From: Sthenelais limicola
Lineage: Eukaryota; Annelida; Polychaeta; Phyllodocida; Sigalionidae
DNA length: 64,000 nt
NCBI GenBank assembly: GCA_942159475.1
Contig: OW804098.1
Coordinates: 4,564,383-4,628,382, forward strand
Reading direction: 5' to 3'
Under the pieces are notes generated by a model, which worked only from the letters and a program-made list of their open reading frames with translations, was not told where the DNA came from and did no database searches. The position numbers and the translations under genes were made by a program. This document shows, one piece after another, positions 23,987 through 36,700 of this stretch (positions are counted from its first letter, which is position 1; each line of letters starts with the position of its first letter).

Positions 23987-26879
23987 AAGTATTTGGGGCC
24001 AATCTCCGAGAAAAATCATGTAAAGCTGATTTTGAATAATGTGTTACCTAATTATTTTGTTGAAACTAGGGAATTCGGTTTCTGCAGAAGAAAGAGGATA
24101 TATTCTGATAAGTGACTGTTCCTGTCTTATTTTGGGCTGAACCCAGAAGAAAATATTAACTCCGTCAAAGATATCCCTAATGTTCCCTTCCTGTACTGAT
24201 AGAAAACTTGTAGCTGTTTCAAAATATTAGATAATCTTTTCAATATCGTACATATAGAGTATCTAGATCACCTTCTAATTTGTATTTTAATTGTGGGTGG
24301 ATCTTTGGATTTTTTAATTGCTTGACTCTACTGAAGGCATAACATTCACATATATATGTTAATACATGTACTTATATACCTATTCTTGTATGTATGATAT
24401 ATTGTTCAATGTCGTTTTAATTTCCGCTTTATAATGCAGTTATTTAGAGTTGATGTTTATAAAATTCATGATTCTATCGAAATTGTTTAGTAAAACTATG
24501 GGGAGATCAGTAATTGAGGCACCCATGCATGTCATTAATGAATGACTCGATTGTTTTAAAGTCAGATCGATAGCTTTTAAAAATAAATGCCTAAATCCGA
24601 ATTGAACAAACATTTATATGTAACTTATTTCTGTAATATCTGATAGTGAAATATCTAACGATTTTTAGAAGTTTTCTCGATTTTCAACCTTGACACAACA
24701 CCCAATTTTGTTCAAACACACAAGAGAACCACTCCCTGCCGTTAGAATTTTATGTTGCAGAGATGACTTAGACCTAAAGCTGATACACATCCCTGAACTG
24801 CCAGCATATGCAGTCTACACCTACACCAACTCCAACTCCAACTCCTGCTCCTGCTCCTGCTCCTGTAACTGGTCGAGATGCAGAGAGTTTTCTGAATTTC
24901 AAATATTTATCTGTAAACGTTTACTGATAGAGTATCTAGATCACCTGCTAATTCTTATTTTAATTTTGGGTATATTTTTAAATTGCTTGACTCTGTACTG
25001 AGTGTAAAATATTCACCTATGTAAATACTTAATTAGTTGATTAAATCATACCAAATCTTTACCATAATTCTCTTTCAAAAAGGGGGCAGGGAGAGGGGTA
25101 AGCAAGCACAGATTAAACATCATAAAGACAACTTTTACTCTCCTGTTATCTTGTTCACCTCAATTTTACCGCTTCCTTGAGTAATATTTCTACTAATCAT
25201 GGATAGACCGTTTCTCGCTTAGATTAGACATTTTCGATGGCACTAACTCACTCTAAGAGTATCTTTAGGGTGTAATTTAGGCTTCTATTGATTCAAAATT
25301 TTCACAAAATTCCGCATTTGCTTTAACATTGAATGTTTCGCAAGCAAATTCCAAGCTTGCTGCCATGGCGGAAATTGTCAATTCTGGTTTTCGTTGCACC
25401 TAATAACTCTAAAACTTCAATGATTTTCATGATTCTTTTGGTGAAAATGCCTAGGAACCTCCTTCCATCATATAGATGAAAGGATTTTTTTTTTAAAATT
25501 CCAACATCTTGTTGCTTTAGCAATGTTATAGAAATTTCCTATAGTATTCCAATGGTGGCGAGAATTAGATTTCCTGGTTTATTTATTATTTTAGGGACGT
25601 CATAGCGTTTTTATATAGTAAACCTGCCAGTGAAGATTTTTGACAAAATTGTACGAGCAGAGGGGGGCTGTTAAGTTTTTAAAATGGTTCCTTAGGATGG
25701 ACCATTTATTTTTCACAAGATTTTAAGGCGATTTTAAAATTGTATTTTGCTAAAATCTTTCTGTATGGCATTTTAACATTGTCATGAAATTTCAGAGCTT
25801 TTACACAGTAATATTTTATTTCAACGACTGGAATATTGTGCTTTTCAGTCATAGAGGCACAGGGATGCAAGTTGGGGTATTCAAAATTGATGGAAAAATT
25901 TCTGAGATAAAAATATGGTATACAAAGCGCTTACAACTGAAAGGATTATGCATCTAGACATAAATATATTCAAAATGAATGTTTAATAACTTAATAGAAC
26001 TAGCTAGACAAGTTGATAGGCAGGTACTTGGCAGCTGCTGCCACTCCATACACACTACTGTCTGCCAGGCCGTCTGACCCTGCTCCTGGTAGTGGTGTTT
26101 GGTGAATCCCCTCCGCTAAACGGAATTCCGCTAAACTCCCGATGATACCACTCTACTGAGTTGCTAGCGGAACCCTGGCTGACAAAGGATTGATGCAGGC
26201 CGCCACACATACATAGCTCTCCTGTATATTCTAATGCAAGTGTTGGGTTAGCTTGTATCACAAGCCAGACGTCAGTCCTACCTATATGGTAGGGTGTACC
26301 ATACTAGACTACGTGACTAGTGTTGGGTCTACTCTGGGGTAGATGGACATACTATTCAGTCAGTCCAGTAACGATCAATCTTTTTAAAGGTTTTTATAAG
26401 TAATTTGAGAGACATATGGAAAATTAATAATTATACTGATTTTCAAGTCAAGGAGATTGAAGGAAATCCGTCAACTAAAGGATAACTTGCATTCCTGGAG
26501 GCAGAAAATCTTGATATTTAGTATTCACTATTTTCCCTGTAAAGGTACTCAAAATCTACAGAAACTGCTCGAAGTGATGAATAGAACAAGTTAACAGTAC
26601 ATTTTATCAAGAGAAAGTTCTTGTATTTTATTCCAATATTCAAATTCATGAGGAAACATTATAATAAAAATCACAATTTGAAGCACTAGTTTCCTTGCAT
26701 AAGCTGCCAAAGGTTACAATATTCACCTAGAAACAATGAACCAAAGGCCATTCTCTACCATAAAAAGATCTTGCATTTTAAACAGTTGTTCAAGTCTATT
26801 GCCAGTTGCCAAGTACATTATACATAATAGGACTTTAAGGCAGAACATCACGATTTCCTCCATTAGTTCTCCTGGATAA
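23987..26879. other. Transposon interior after the transposase stop; no gene recognised
   Basis: A possible poly(A) signal AATAAA lies at 24,582-24,587. An approximately 110-bp segment at 24,255-24,375 recurs diverged at 24,927-25,030 (both contain GAGTATCTAGATCACCT). A short CCTGCT run lies near 24,850. Degraded relatives of the central 185-bp repeat appear from about 26,530. Confidence 0.4.
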
Positions 26880-28210
26880 ACATCCTTACTTTACGAAATT
26901 TGTCCAAAATGATGAATAAATTGCTATTTCAACAAGTTATTGGTACATTTCATCAAGAAAAAATTCCAGCAAGTTATACAAATGTTCAAATATATAAGTG
27001 CACTATATACTCTCAGTCACAGAGGCAAAGATTCCTAATTGCAAGCATTATTTTTCCTGTCAGAGAACCAGAAATATCCAAAAATCGTCCAAAATGATGA
27101 ATAAATGACTATTTCCGAGACCTTATGGGTAATTTCATCAAGAAAAAATTCCTGCAAGTTATACAGATGTTCAAATATATAAGTACACTATATACTCTCA
27201 GTCATAGAAGCAACAATTTCTAATTTTAAGCATTATTTTTCTTGTCAGAGAACCAGAAATATCCAAAAATCGTCCAAAATGATGAATAAATGACTATTTC
27301 CGAGATCTTATGAGTAATTTCATCAAGAAAAAATTCCTGCAAGTTATACAGATGTTCAAATATATAAGTATACTATATACTCTCAGTCACAGAGGCAAAA
27401 ATTCCTAATTGCAAGCATTATTTTTCCTGGCAGAGAGCCAGAAATATCCAAAAATCGTCCAAAATGATGATTAAATTGCTATTTCTGAGACCTTACCGGT
27501 AGATTTCATCAAGAAAAAATATCCACAACTTATACAGATGTTCAAATATATAAGTACACTATATACTCTCAGTCACAGAGGCAAAAGTTCCTATTTGCAA
27601 GCATTATTTTTCCTGGCAGAGAGGCAGAAAATTAGGAAAATCGTCCAAAATGATGATTAAATTGCTATTTCTGAGACCTTACCGGTAGATTTCATCAAGA
27701 AAAAATATCCACAACTTATACAGATCTTCAAATATATAAGTACACTATATAGTCTCAGTCACAGAGGCAAAAATTCCTAATTGCAAGCATTATTTTTCCT
27801 GGCAGAGAGCCAGAAATATCCAAAAATCGTCCAAAATGATGATTAAATTGCTATTTCTGAGACCTTACCGGTAGATTTCATCAAGAAAAAATATCCACAA
27901 CTTATACAGATGTTCAAATATATAAGTACACTATATACTCTCAGTCACAGAGGCAAAAGTTCCTAATTGCAAGCATTATTTTTCCTGGCAGAGAGGCAGA
28001 AAATTAGGAAAATCGTCCAAAATTTCTATTTTGAACAAATAATTGGTCGATTTCACCAAGAAAAAATGGCGACATTTCATACAGATGTTCAAATCTATAT
28101 GAATGGTATATATTCTCAATAATAGAAGTAGAAAATCCTGAGTGCAAGCATTAGCTTTTCTGTAAATGTGACATAAAGTTATGAAAATCGTCCAAAATGA
28201 GGTAGAGGTT
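26880..28210 (+). repeat. Central 185-bp tandem array, about 7 units
   Basis: The landmark at the start of GAAATATCCA or its variant lies at 27,071, 27,256, 27,441, 27,627, 27,812 and 27,999, i.e. every 185-187 bp. All units share ATCGTCCAAAATGATG. Two subtypes alternate (AAATATCCAAAA and AAATTAGGAAAA), suggesting higher-order duplication. Units at both edges are more diverged. The array lies between the two convergent genes. Confidence 0.88.
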
Positions 28211-30390
28211 CATGTTCAATGGGACACAGCCTGTCATGTATTTCTGATTTCGGGGCATCATTTTTGCAACATAGCACGTCTTCCCCTTTTATTGGAAGAT
28301 ACAACCATTTGAAATTTTTAAATGGTCGGGCTCTAGCAGCCTGTTCTCTGCATGATGAATTCCAAAGTGAGGCATAGTGCGTAAATTGAATTTTGCCATG
28401 TAACCCAGAGAACAAACTTTAAGCAGTACTCATGCTAATATTATTCTGCACAAATAATGCACCAATACTGCTTGTGGCTTTTCCTACCTAGGTAAAGTTA
28501 TCACAGTTTACCTGATATATTATTCATAAGTCACAGACTAAGTGAAGTAAATGGTCAGTTCGTATTCTAATTAAAATTCGCCCTCTTGTAACAATAGAAA
28601 TTTTATAATCTTCAGTACACTGAAAGTATTTTAGAAATATTTAAAATTTTGTCAGAAATAAAAAGTTATTTACTTGATATTAGTATAAAGGTCTGAACCC
28701 TATTATCTATATGCATATTTTTTGATTGCATCTGGTTTAGGCCTAATCAAATAAAAAGATATAGTAAGAAATGATATAGTTTTCTGCATGACAAACAATC
28801 AAATTAATAGATATATAACTTATTAAAACAATAATTTTGAACAAAAGTGTGCTGGGTTGATATTTGCATTATTCTCCAAATATCAACATAGCAAATATCT
28901 AGTGAATCTATGATAACTGTCCCAGGGAGTTACAATACGACTATCAAACATTCATACACATTAAAGCCACCAAAATGTATGTAATACCACCACAAATTAT
29001 CTGTGCACACTGCAAAGGGCGAAAATTCTAACCGTGCCCCAAAAAATATTTTTAAAAGGTGACATTTGCAGCAAATTCCTCTTACATCCTATATTTACAG
29101 ACAAGTTCTACACTTTAGAAATGAGGAATAAAAGAGGAATAATTTTTTACTTTTTAAATGAGGAATAAATGCTATATGGACAATTCAGAGCTGGGACCAG
29201 GTGTTTCAGTGCCATTTATAGTAAACACAGTAACAAAACTGATTTAGTTTAGTAGCCCTGTACTGGGATACCTTACAATTTTATGATATACAAGAATACT
29301 TTTTTCTAAGTATAGTTGCATTTGCCCATGAGTGGTTTGCAATATTACCAATGAAGGGGTTAAATTAAAGGTTATATTTTAAATGTGTCTACTGCATTTC
29401 ATGACTACAACTCCGATACTAGTTTTATGAAAACCAGTGTTGGAACTAAAATTATGACCGACTGAATGTATATCTATATAGACATATAAGTATCACTCAG
29501 GGTTCAAATCCTGATGGAACATATTAATTTACAATTATGATAACATTTTTTTTCCCTTTTTATATATATCAAACACCTAATTCAGTATCACTCAGGATTC
29601 AAATCCTGATGGAACATAATTACAATTCTTATATTTTTTTTTCTTTTCATATATATTAAACATTTAATTCAACAAGGTCAGAGAACGAGACAGGTTAGCA
29701 GTGCTGGAGCCCTCCTGTGTACACCATCTTGTCTTCTGGAACGTCATCTGTTGCTGTGCCGTTGTGCTCATTTGGAGTAGAGACAATGTCATGAAAAAAA
29801 AACAAATAACCAAATTAGTACTGACACAAAGGGTAAATACAGCATATCTTTTACCCCAGGTCCAGGTAATACAAGGTATAGTCTCAGGGCAGGTTAATCA
29901 TCAACTTGGAGCAGTCAAAGGATCTATTTAGGTAAAAAGGTTCCCGCAGCACATGTACTTGTACTGACAAAATAGTCATAAGCAAGTAAAAAAGGTCTTT
30001 AAAAGATACAAGTGCTGTTTGTGAGTTCTATTGATTTTACAGGACTTCGCACAAAATTACTGACGTTTAATGTCCTTAAAAACCCAAATTCAAAGTTAAT
30101 GACTTATTACTGAGTGTTATGTTCACTCGTCAATATCATTATTACTGACCTCAGGAACTCAAATATATCATGTTAAAGATTGGTTAAAACAAGTCGCACA
30201 AACAATTGTCAGAACTAGATACAGATAGGACAAAATAGGGTTGTTTAAAGATCTAGGACCTCAAAGTGTGAAAATGAATGTAGTAATTTGTCCTCAACCT
30301 TTTGATGGTACATACACCATACACACGTGATGGCTTGCTGTGCAGCAATTTTTCAGGCATTACAATCAGGGATGATGGTGTTCAATAGTG
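28211..30390. other. Transposon interior; short duplication, no confident gene
   Basis: A segment of about 100 bp beginning TATCACTCAGG is repeated at about 29,490 and 29,585. The rest is AT-rich. Short open stretches near 29,700-29,930 occur in both strands and are not convincing alone. Confidence 0.4.
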
Positions 30391-30690
30391 GATTTGGATA
30401 GGAGAGGCAAAGCTGAAGAGCTGTTGATTCACGAACTGCCAGTTGCAGCAAACGTGAGTTGGTGTTACATTGTGTATGATAGCAGAGGCATGACAAGGTT
30501 GATGAGGCTCTCTTATTGAAATGAAAATATCATAGTTTGAATGTTGCAGGAACATGTGCCATATTACGTATGGGAGAGTCCATTACCTACCAGTGTCTCA
30601 CAAGATAACCCCAATGAAACCCCAGCAACGTCAGCTGAGCCAACGTCCCAGTCAACAACATGCTCTGTATTCCCCACTAGACTGGGATAG
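30391..30690 (+). other. Candidate 3' exons of an unidentified third gene of the transposon
   Basis: An open segment 30,391-30,453 (21 codons, DLDRRGKAEELL...) ends at a consensus GTGAGT donor. It joins in phase, across a 96-bp intron with a TTGCAG acceptor, to 30,550-30,687 (46 codons rich in P, T, S, E), followed by TAG at 30,688-30,690. The upstream acceptor is weak and no earlier exon was found. It would converge on the nuclease gene, whose stop is about 100 bp away. It is not a recognised family and could be chance. Confidence 0.22.
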
Positions 30691-30791
30691 ATTGGGTAGG
30701 ATAGAGCACATTGCAAGCTGGAGGTTAAGGGCGAGGGTACCATTATGAGAGCACTGAAACTTCCAGGAAAACGTTTTTAAGTTAAAGGAAC

Positions 30792-33700
30792 TTAAAATGA
30801 TGGCACAAAAACATTGAAATAAAAATCTATGAGGAGCTTTAGGTTTGGTTCCCAACATGGGTCACGGACAATCCGCAAAACTTCTGTGCTCTTGGGAGTC
30901 CATACTACCAAGTCGCAGCATCTTCTGCCGGCGAGGTATAGTTGCCCCTGGATTTGGTGGTAGTACTTGTGGTTCTCTTTAAGAAATAGCATCCCGTTGT
31001 GGCATTCTGAAAAAGGGATTTAAATATCAGTTGACTATGCAATAATTACCACATTGTCTACTCTTTAATAAATCAAAACTAAAACTAAATGTCCCACAAA
31101 TCTATGATGATGTAAGCTACATGACTGAGTGTTACTACATCATCTTTTAATCAAGTCATCATCTTTTAATCAAGTGATTTAGTTTCTGACACATGTATAA
31201 GAAATAATGGTCAGTTTGCTTATATTAAGTTAGTCTGGCATCATGTGTCATCATTTTCATGGAAAGTATATTTGTGAACTTACTCAAGTAGAATTTGTCC
31301 AAATTAGTTGCAGCCTCGATGACAGTCATTTCCTTTGCAGAGAAGGGACATTTCACTTCCAAGATATCAGGAATTGCAACCATTGCCTTGATTGACTGGT
31401 GATGTATGCGTGCTGTAACAGGTGCCTTAGTTACTAGGCCATCGGGAGAGGCACCTAATGCCCCACTTGGATGCATCCACAGACCTATATTAAGAAAAGA
31501 AAAAAGATATAGTATTGTACATCTATCATTATCATTACTACACATCTAATATTCTCATGGTCCTGCACATGTGGACATGTTAGACACACAAGGTTATTCA
31601 GATATAAGTTATGGCTTTCACCTATATGTGTTTGGAAAATAAATATACAAATATCCTTATAATAAGACCAGTTGAGATCCTTTTCATAAAAAATTTGAAC
31701 ATATACATCTAAACATGCATATTTGGAGGTCCTAAAATGGCATTATATACCCATTATTCAGTAATAACATAATTTTATTGTGGTGATCTTGTTGGCCTCT
31801 CCTAAACTGACACAACTTCATTTGATATGACTAATGTTTATAGCACCATGTATGTCGTAGAGCAGGGTCTCCATACTTTTGGACAAACAAGTTTAAGGTG
31901 TTTTCAGGCCTTTCCAAAGCCATTCAAGTGATTTTCAAAGCTGGCATCTATAAATATTTTTAGAACCTTATTGACAGGACCAAGGGGTGGTAGTTATTGT
32001 TTTCATAGGCCAATTATTACCTGTTTTTTGTACATCTGCTCCAAAAGACTTGTACACAGTCACTGCCTTCTCCTCATGAACAATGCCCCATGTACAGGCA
32101 GAAACTGTTTCCAAGTTGTATGGGGACATTATCTTTTTTCGTAGGGATGCTGACATGCTGTAAATAAAATAAAGTTAGCCATCAATATCTGTGCATTTTC
32201 AAATGCTCAGATTCTGACACAATTTTTCTAAAATGAAGGCTCAAAACCTGGATGCAATGAATATGAAGGTATAGAATATTTCCAACATTGAAAACTAATT
32301 ATGCAGACATTACTGTTGATTATTGCAAGAAAGGGTCCTATTTTTTTGATTATCAACAACAACATGGTAGTAGAGATATGGTCTTAAGCTTGAAAGTGGA
32401 GTTGCCTGTTCCAAGCCCCATTTAACACCATGCTTTTGGATATATTGATCGTATGAGGGTGACTATGAAAATCTTCTAACAGGATACAATACTGTTTTTT
32501 ATTATTAGCAATGGATGTTTTACATGCATATCACATGCATATTTGTATGGCAGCCCTTTATTATGCCATGTGCCAACTAATTATGAAATGATATATTTGA
32601 AAGGTCTTGTACCTTCGTCTCTTAGCAGCTGATATGATTTCACCAAAATTTGATGCGGTGAATCTCAGCTTCCGAAGCCCTGCCCACAGTGGGTTTTCAC
32701 GCTGGCCAGTAGTCCGCTCTGCAATGATTCGAACAACATCATCCCGTATCATCATGGATGTCTGAAGCCATGTCATTCCACCAGTCAGGTATCCAGGGTT
32801 GACGAGGAGATCTTCCACAAAAGGGATTGGGGAAGCATTACTTGCTTCAGGTTCCTTGTCAAGAAACCATTTTAGACCTGCATAATTGAAAGGAAGATAA
32901 TTTTTATTCAAAGCAAGATCCACTTTGACCATTAGATTAAACACCTTTCATTATGTTATATATCCTTAATATCTGTCTAATGTAAAGGATTAACAGCCAC
33001 AGTTGAGGTGAAAATTGATCAGTCATAAAAGTGGATCGTAAAGTCATCAAAGTAGATCGTAAAGTCATAAAAGTAGATCGTAAAGTAAAAATAGTTTATC
33101 GTAAAGTCAGAAATGTTTATCGTAAAGTCAGAAATGTGGATCCATGTCATGAAAATTTATCGTAAAGTCGTAAAAGTGGATCGTACAGTCAGAAATGAGG
33201 ATCGTAAAGTCGTAAATGTGATCGTAAAGTCATAAAAGTTTATCTTAAAGTCATAAAAGCAGATCGTAGTCATAAAAGCAGATCGTAAAGTCATAAAAGC
33301 GGATCGTAAAGTCATAAAAGCGGATCGTAAAGTCATAAAAGGGGATCGTAAAGTCATAAAAGCGGATCGTAAAGTCATAAATGTTTATTGTAAAGTCATA
33401 AATGTTGACCATGAAGTCAGAAAAGTCTATCGTAAAGTCAGAAAAGTGGATCGTAAAGTCAGAAATGTTGATATCGTAAAGTCAGAAATGTGGATCGTTA
33501 AGTCATAAATTTTGATCATAAAGTCATAAAAGTAGATCGTAAAGTCATAAAAGTTGATCGTCAAGTCATAAAAGTTGATTGTAAAGTCATAAAAGTTTAT
33601 CGTAAAGTCAGAAAAGCAGATCGTAAAGTCATAACAGTTTATCGTAAAGTCATAAATGTTGATCGTAAAGTCAGAAATGTGGATCGTAAAGTCATAAAAG

Positions 33701-36700
33701 TTGATCGTAAAGTGATAAAAGTTTATCGTAAAGTCATAAAAGCAGATCGTAAAGTCATAAATGTTGATCGTAAAGTCATAAATGTTGATCGTAAAGTCAT
33801 ACATGTTGACCATGAAGTTAGAAAAGTCTATCGTAAAGTCAGAAAAGTTGATCGTAAAGTCAGAAAATTAGACCGAAAGTGATAAAAGTTGATCGTAAAG
33901 TTTGGATCGTAAAGTCATGAAAGTTTATCGTAAAGTCATGAAAGCGGATCGTAAAGTTATGAAAGCGGATCGTAAAGTCAGAAAAGTGGATCGTAATGTC
34001 AGAAAAGTCTATCGTAAAGTCATAAAATTTTATCGTAAAGTAAAAAAAGTCTATCATTAAGTCATGAAATTTTATCGTAAAGTCAAGTCTATTGTAAAGT
34101 CATAAAAGTCTATCATTAAGTCAGAAAAGTGGATCGTAAAGTCATAAAAGTCTATAGTAAAGTCATAAATGTTGATCGTAAAGTCAGAAAAAGTCTATCG
34201 AAAAGTCAGAAAAGTCTATCATTAAGTCAGAAAAGTGGATCGTAAAGTCATAAATGTTGATCGTAAAGTCAGAAAAGTAGATTGTAAAGTCAGAAAAGTT
34301 GATCGTGATGTCAGACAAGTTGATCGTGAAGTCAGAAAAGTCATTTGTTAAGTGAGCAAAGGGTTGATAAAGTCAGAAAAGTTGTTAGCTAAACAGGTAG
34401 AAATAATTAATTCCCAAACTTGGTACTTCATAGGAGCACACCTTAGACATTCAGTCTACCTGCAGTGAAAAAATTAGGAACATAAACCTAACCAATTCCT
34501 TATTTTTTTTATCCCAACGGCAAGAGGTCTTTGAACCTTGGAAAAAAAGTTGAATTAAGAGGATCGTTTTGAAACAACCTGTAAACCTTGAACTATTAAA
34601 CTTAGATTAAAAACTGACCCAATAACAGAAAAACAAATGAAACAAACTGCAAAATATTCAAAAATAATGCTATCATGCTGTACCAATGTAGCGACCAAGA
34701 GAGGCTAATTCTCTATGCAGAAGAGCCCTATCGTCATCAGCGACTGGCCTTCCAAGGGCACTGTAATAATGGTTGACATGTCTAAGTCACTTGGAAAAAA
34801 GAATAAAAATAGAATATTTTCCCTCTTGTATTCAAAATACTACTCAAAAGGAAAATAGGCTGCCAACTCGAGAATAGGGAGCCAGATCGATACTTAGCAT
34901 AATTTTTCATTCATAGTTAATTTAAGTCATGTACCCACCAGTAAGCTGGATTTTTTGGCGGATACAGCTCTTCCATTGATTTGATTTCTTTAGGCTTTGC
35001 TGATTTGGGGCGCTTGATCCATGCTGCTGGAACATCAGTCTTACTCCTGTTTTTATATCTGAAAATACAAGACATCTCGATAAATATAACAAGCTCTATC
35101 TAAAATAAGATGGGAGATAAGATACAAATACATACAAGCTAGTCAAAAGGTTAAGGTGATTTTTTTTTCACTCTTGGAACCTGTTTTCAATGTACTTTGA
35201 CCATTAGATTATTAATATATTTGTTTCTTCAATTAAATGAATTTGACCTAACTTAAGAATTTAGTCCTGGAGAATGTTTTTACATAGGGTGGTTCTAGGT
35301 GTTGTTACTATTTTGTGTAATTCTATTTTAACTACTCTTTTTTAATTTGTGGGCATGCACTTGTAGACCAGACAATGTCATAAGTGTCCTTCCTTATAGT
35401 AAGATATTGAAAAGCTGACGCAATAATACTAAATTGGTTTAATAGTTGGGAAATCAATCCAAAATAATAAAAACGAGGGGAGGAGTAGGTAAAGAGAATT
35501 TTAGATTTTAGAACTATTGGATAAATCTGTTATATGGTGTGCTAGGCTAGTAGGCTAGATGTATTGTGGAAGGTCTGTCATTCCCACTATAACACTCACC
35601 CAAAAAGAAGTGCTGCGGCTACATGATGGCACTCATGGAGCCTGAGTGCACATTCACATTGGGAGTGCAGCAATCCATATCCATCATCCAATTGCATCTG
35701 AGAAAATAAATTTAGGATTTTTGACATCAAAGACAAAGCAACTTAGTGTTAAAGACACAAGATTACAATGCAAACCATAAACGTATATTGGCCTATGGTA
35801 ATAGATAGAATTGAGTGTTTGGATAAATACGATTGGGATTGGGATATTTTAAGGTAATTTTTATCATTGTTGAACCTAGTTCATGGAGATAGACTATGTT
35901 TAATACTGTTGACATGAAATCCGTGTTGGATTATGAAAAGAATTTCTGCTTTGTATTTGAAGTTTCTTTATTGGGGTGGCTGGAAGAACTATTGAAACAG
36001 AGAATGTAGAATTAAGTTGTCACCTCTGTTATAACTTCTTTTTATTATCGTTTTTGAGTTTCCTGTTGTATAAGCTAAGGAAAATAATTTTCCTATGGCA
36101 TTTCTTTCCCCTGCTATCTATATGCCAAATTTTAAGTCTCTTAGATTGATTCAAGGGCAATCCGAAAGGGGTCGTAACAATTTATGATAATAGATAGTAG
36201 TGAGATGAAAAGTTTGCTGGTGGGATATTGCCAAATGAATGACATAATATATCAGTGAATATTATCGGTAATTAACGGAGTTGAGACCTGTGCTTTGGAA
36301 TAGTATTAGTCAACATATATATCTATCTTCATGTCAAATTATAAGTCTCTGGGATTAATTTAAAGGCAATCCGAAAGGGGATGTATTAATTCATGGTAAT
36401 AAATATAGTCAGTGAAATGAAAAGTTTGCTGGTGGGATGTTGCCAAATGAATGACATAATATATCAGTAAATATTATCGGTAATTAACGGAGTTGAGACC
36501 TGTGCTTTGGAATAGTATTAGTCAACATATATAGCTATCTGCATGTCAAATTTTAAGTCTCTGGGATTAATTTAAAGGCAATCCGAAAGGGGGTGTATTA
36601 ATTCATGGTAATAAATAGAAAGTGAAATGGGAAGTTTGCTGGTGGGATATTACCCAATGAATGACATCATATATCAGTAAATATTATCGGAAATTAATGG

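Noticed and set aside
28179..28415. 78-codon open frame, minus strand, inside the giant transposon
   Set aside because: It partly overlaps the edge of the 185-bp array. No domain, no splice signals in phase, and no link to either transposon gene.
29485..29600. GGTTCAAATCC, a perfect pol III B-box word, in a duplicated segment
   Set aside because: No A-box at the right distance and no cloverleaf could be drawn, and the second copy has GATTCAAATCC. Not called as tRNA or SINE.
33427..33813. 128-codon open frame with YDFTINF repeats, minus strand
   Set aside because: It is produced by a 21-bp minisatellite in an intron. The opposite strand is also open, and there is no start context or splice support.
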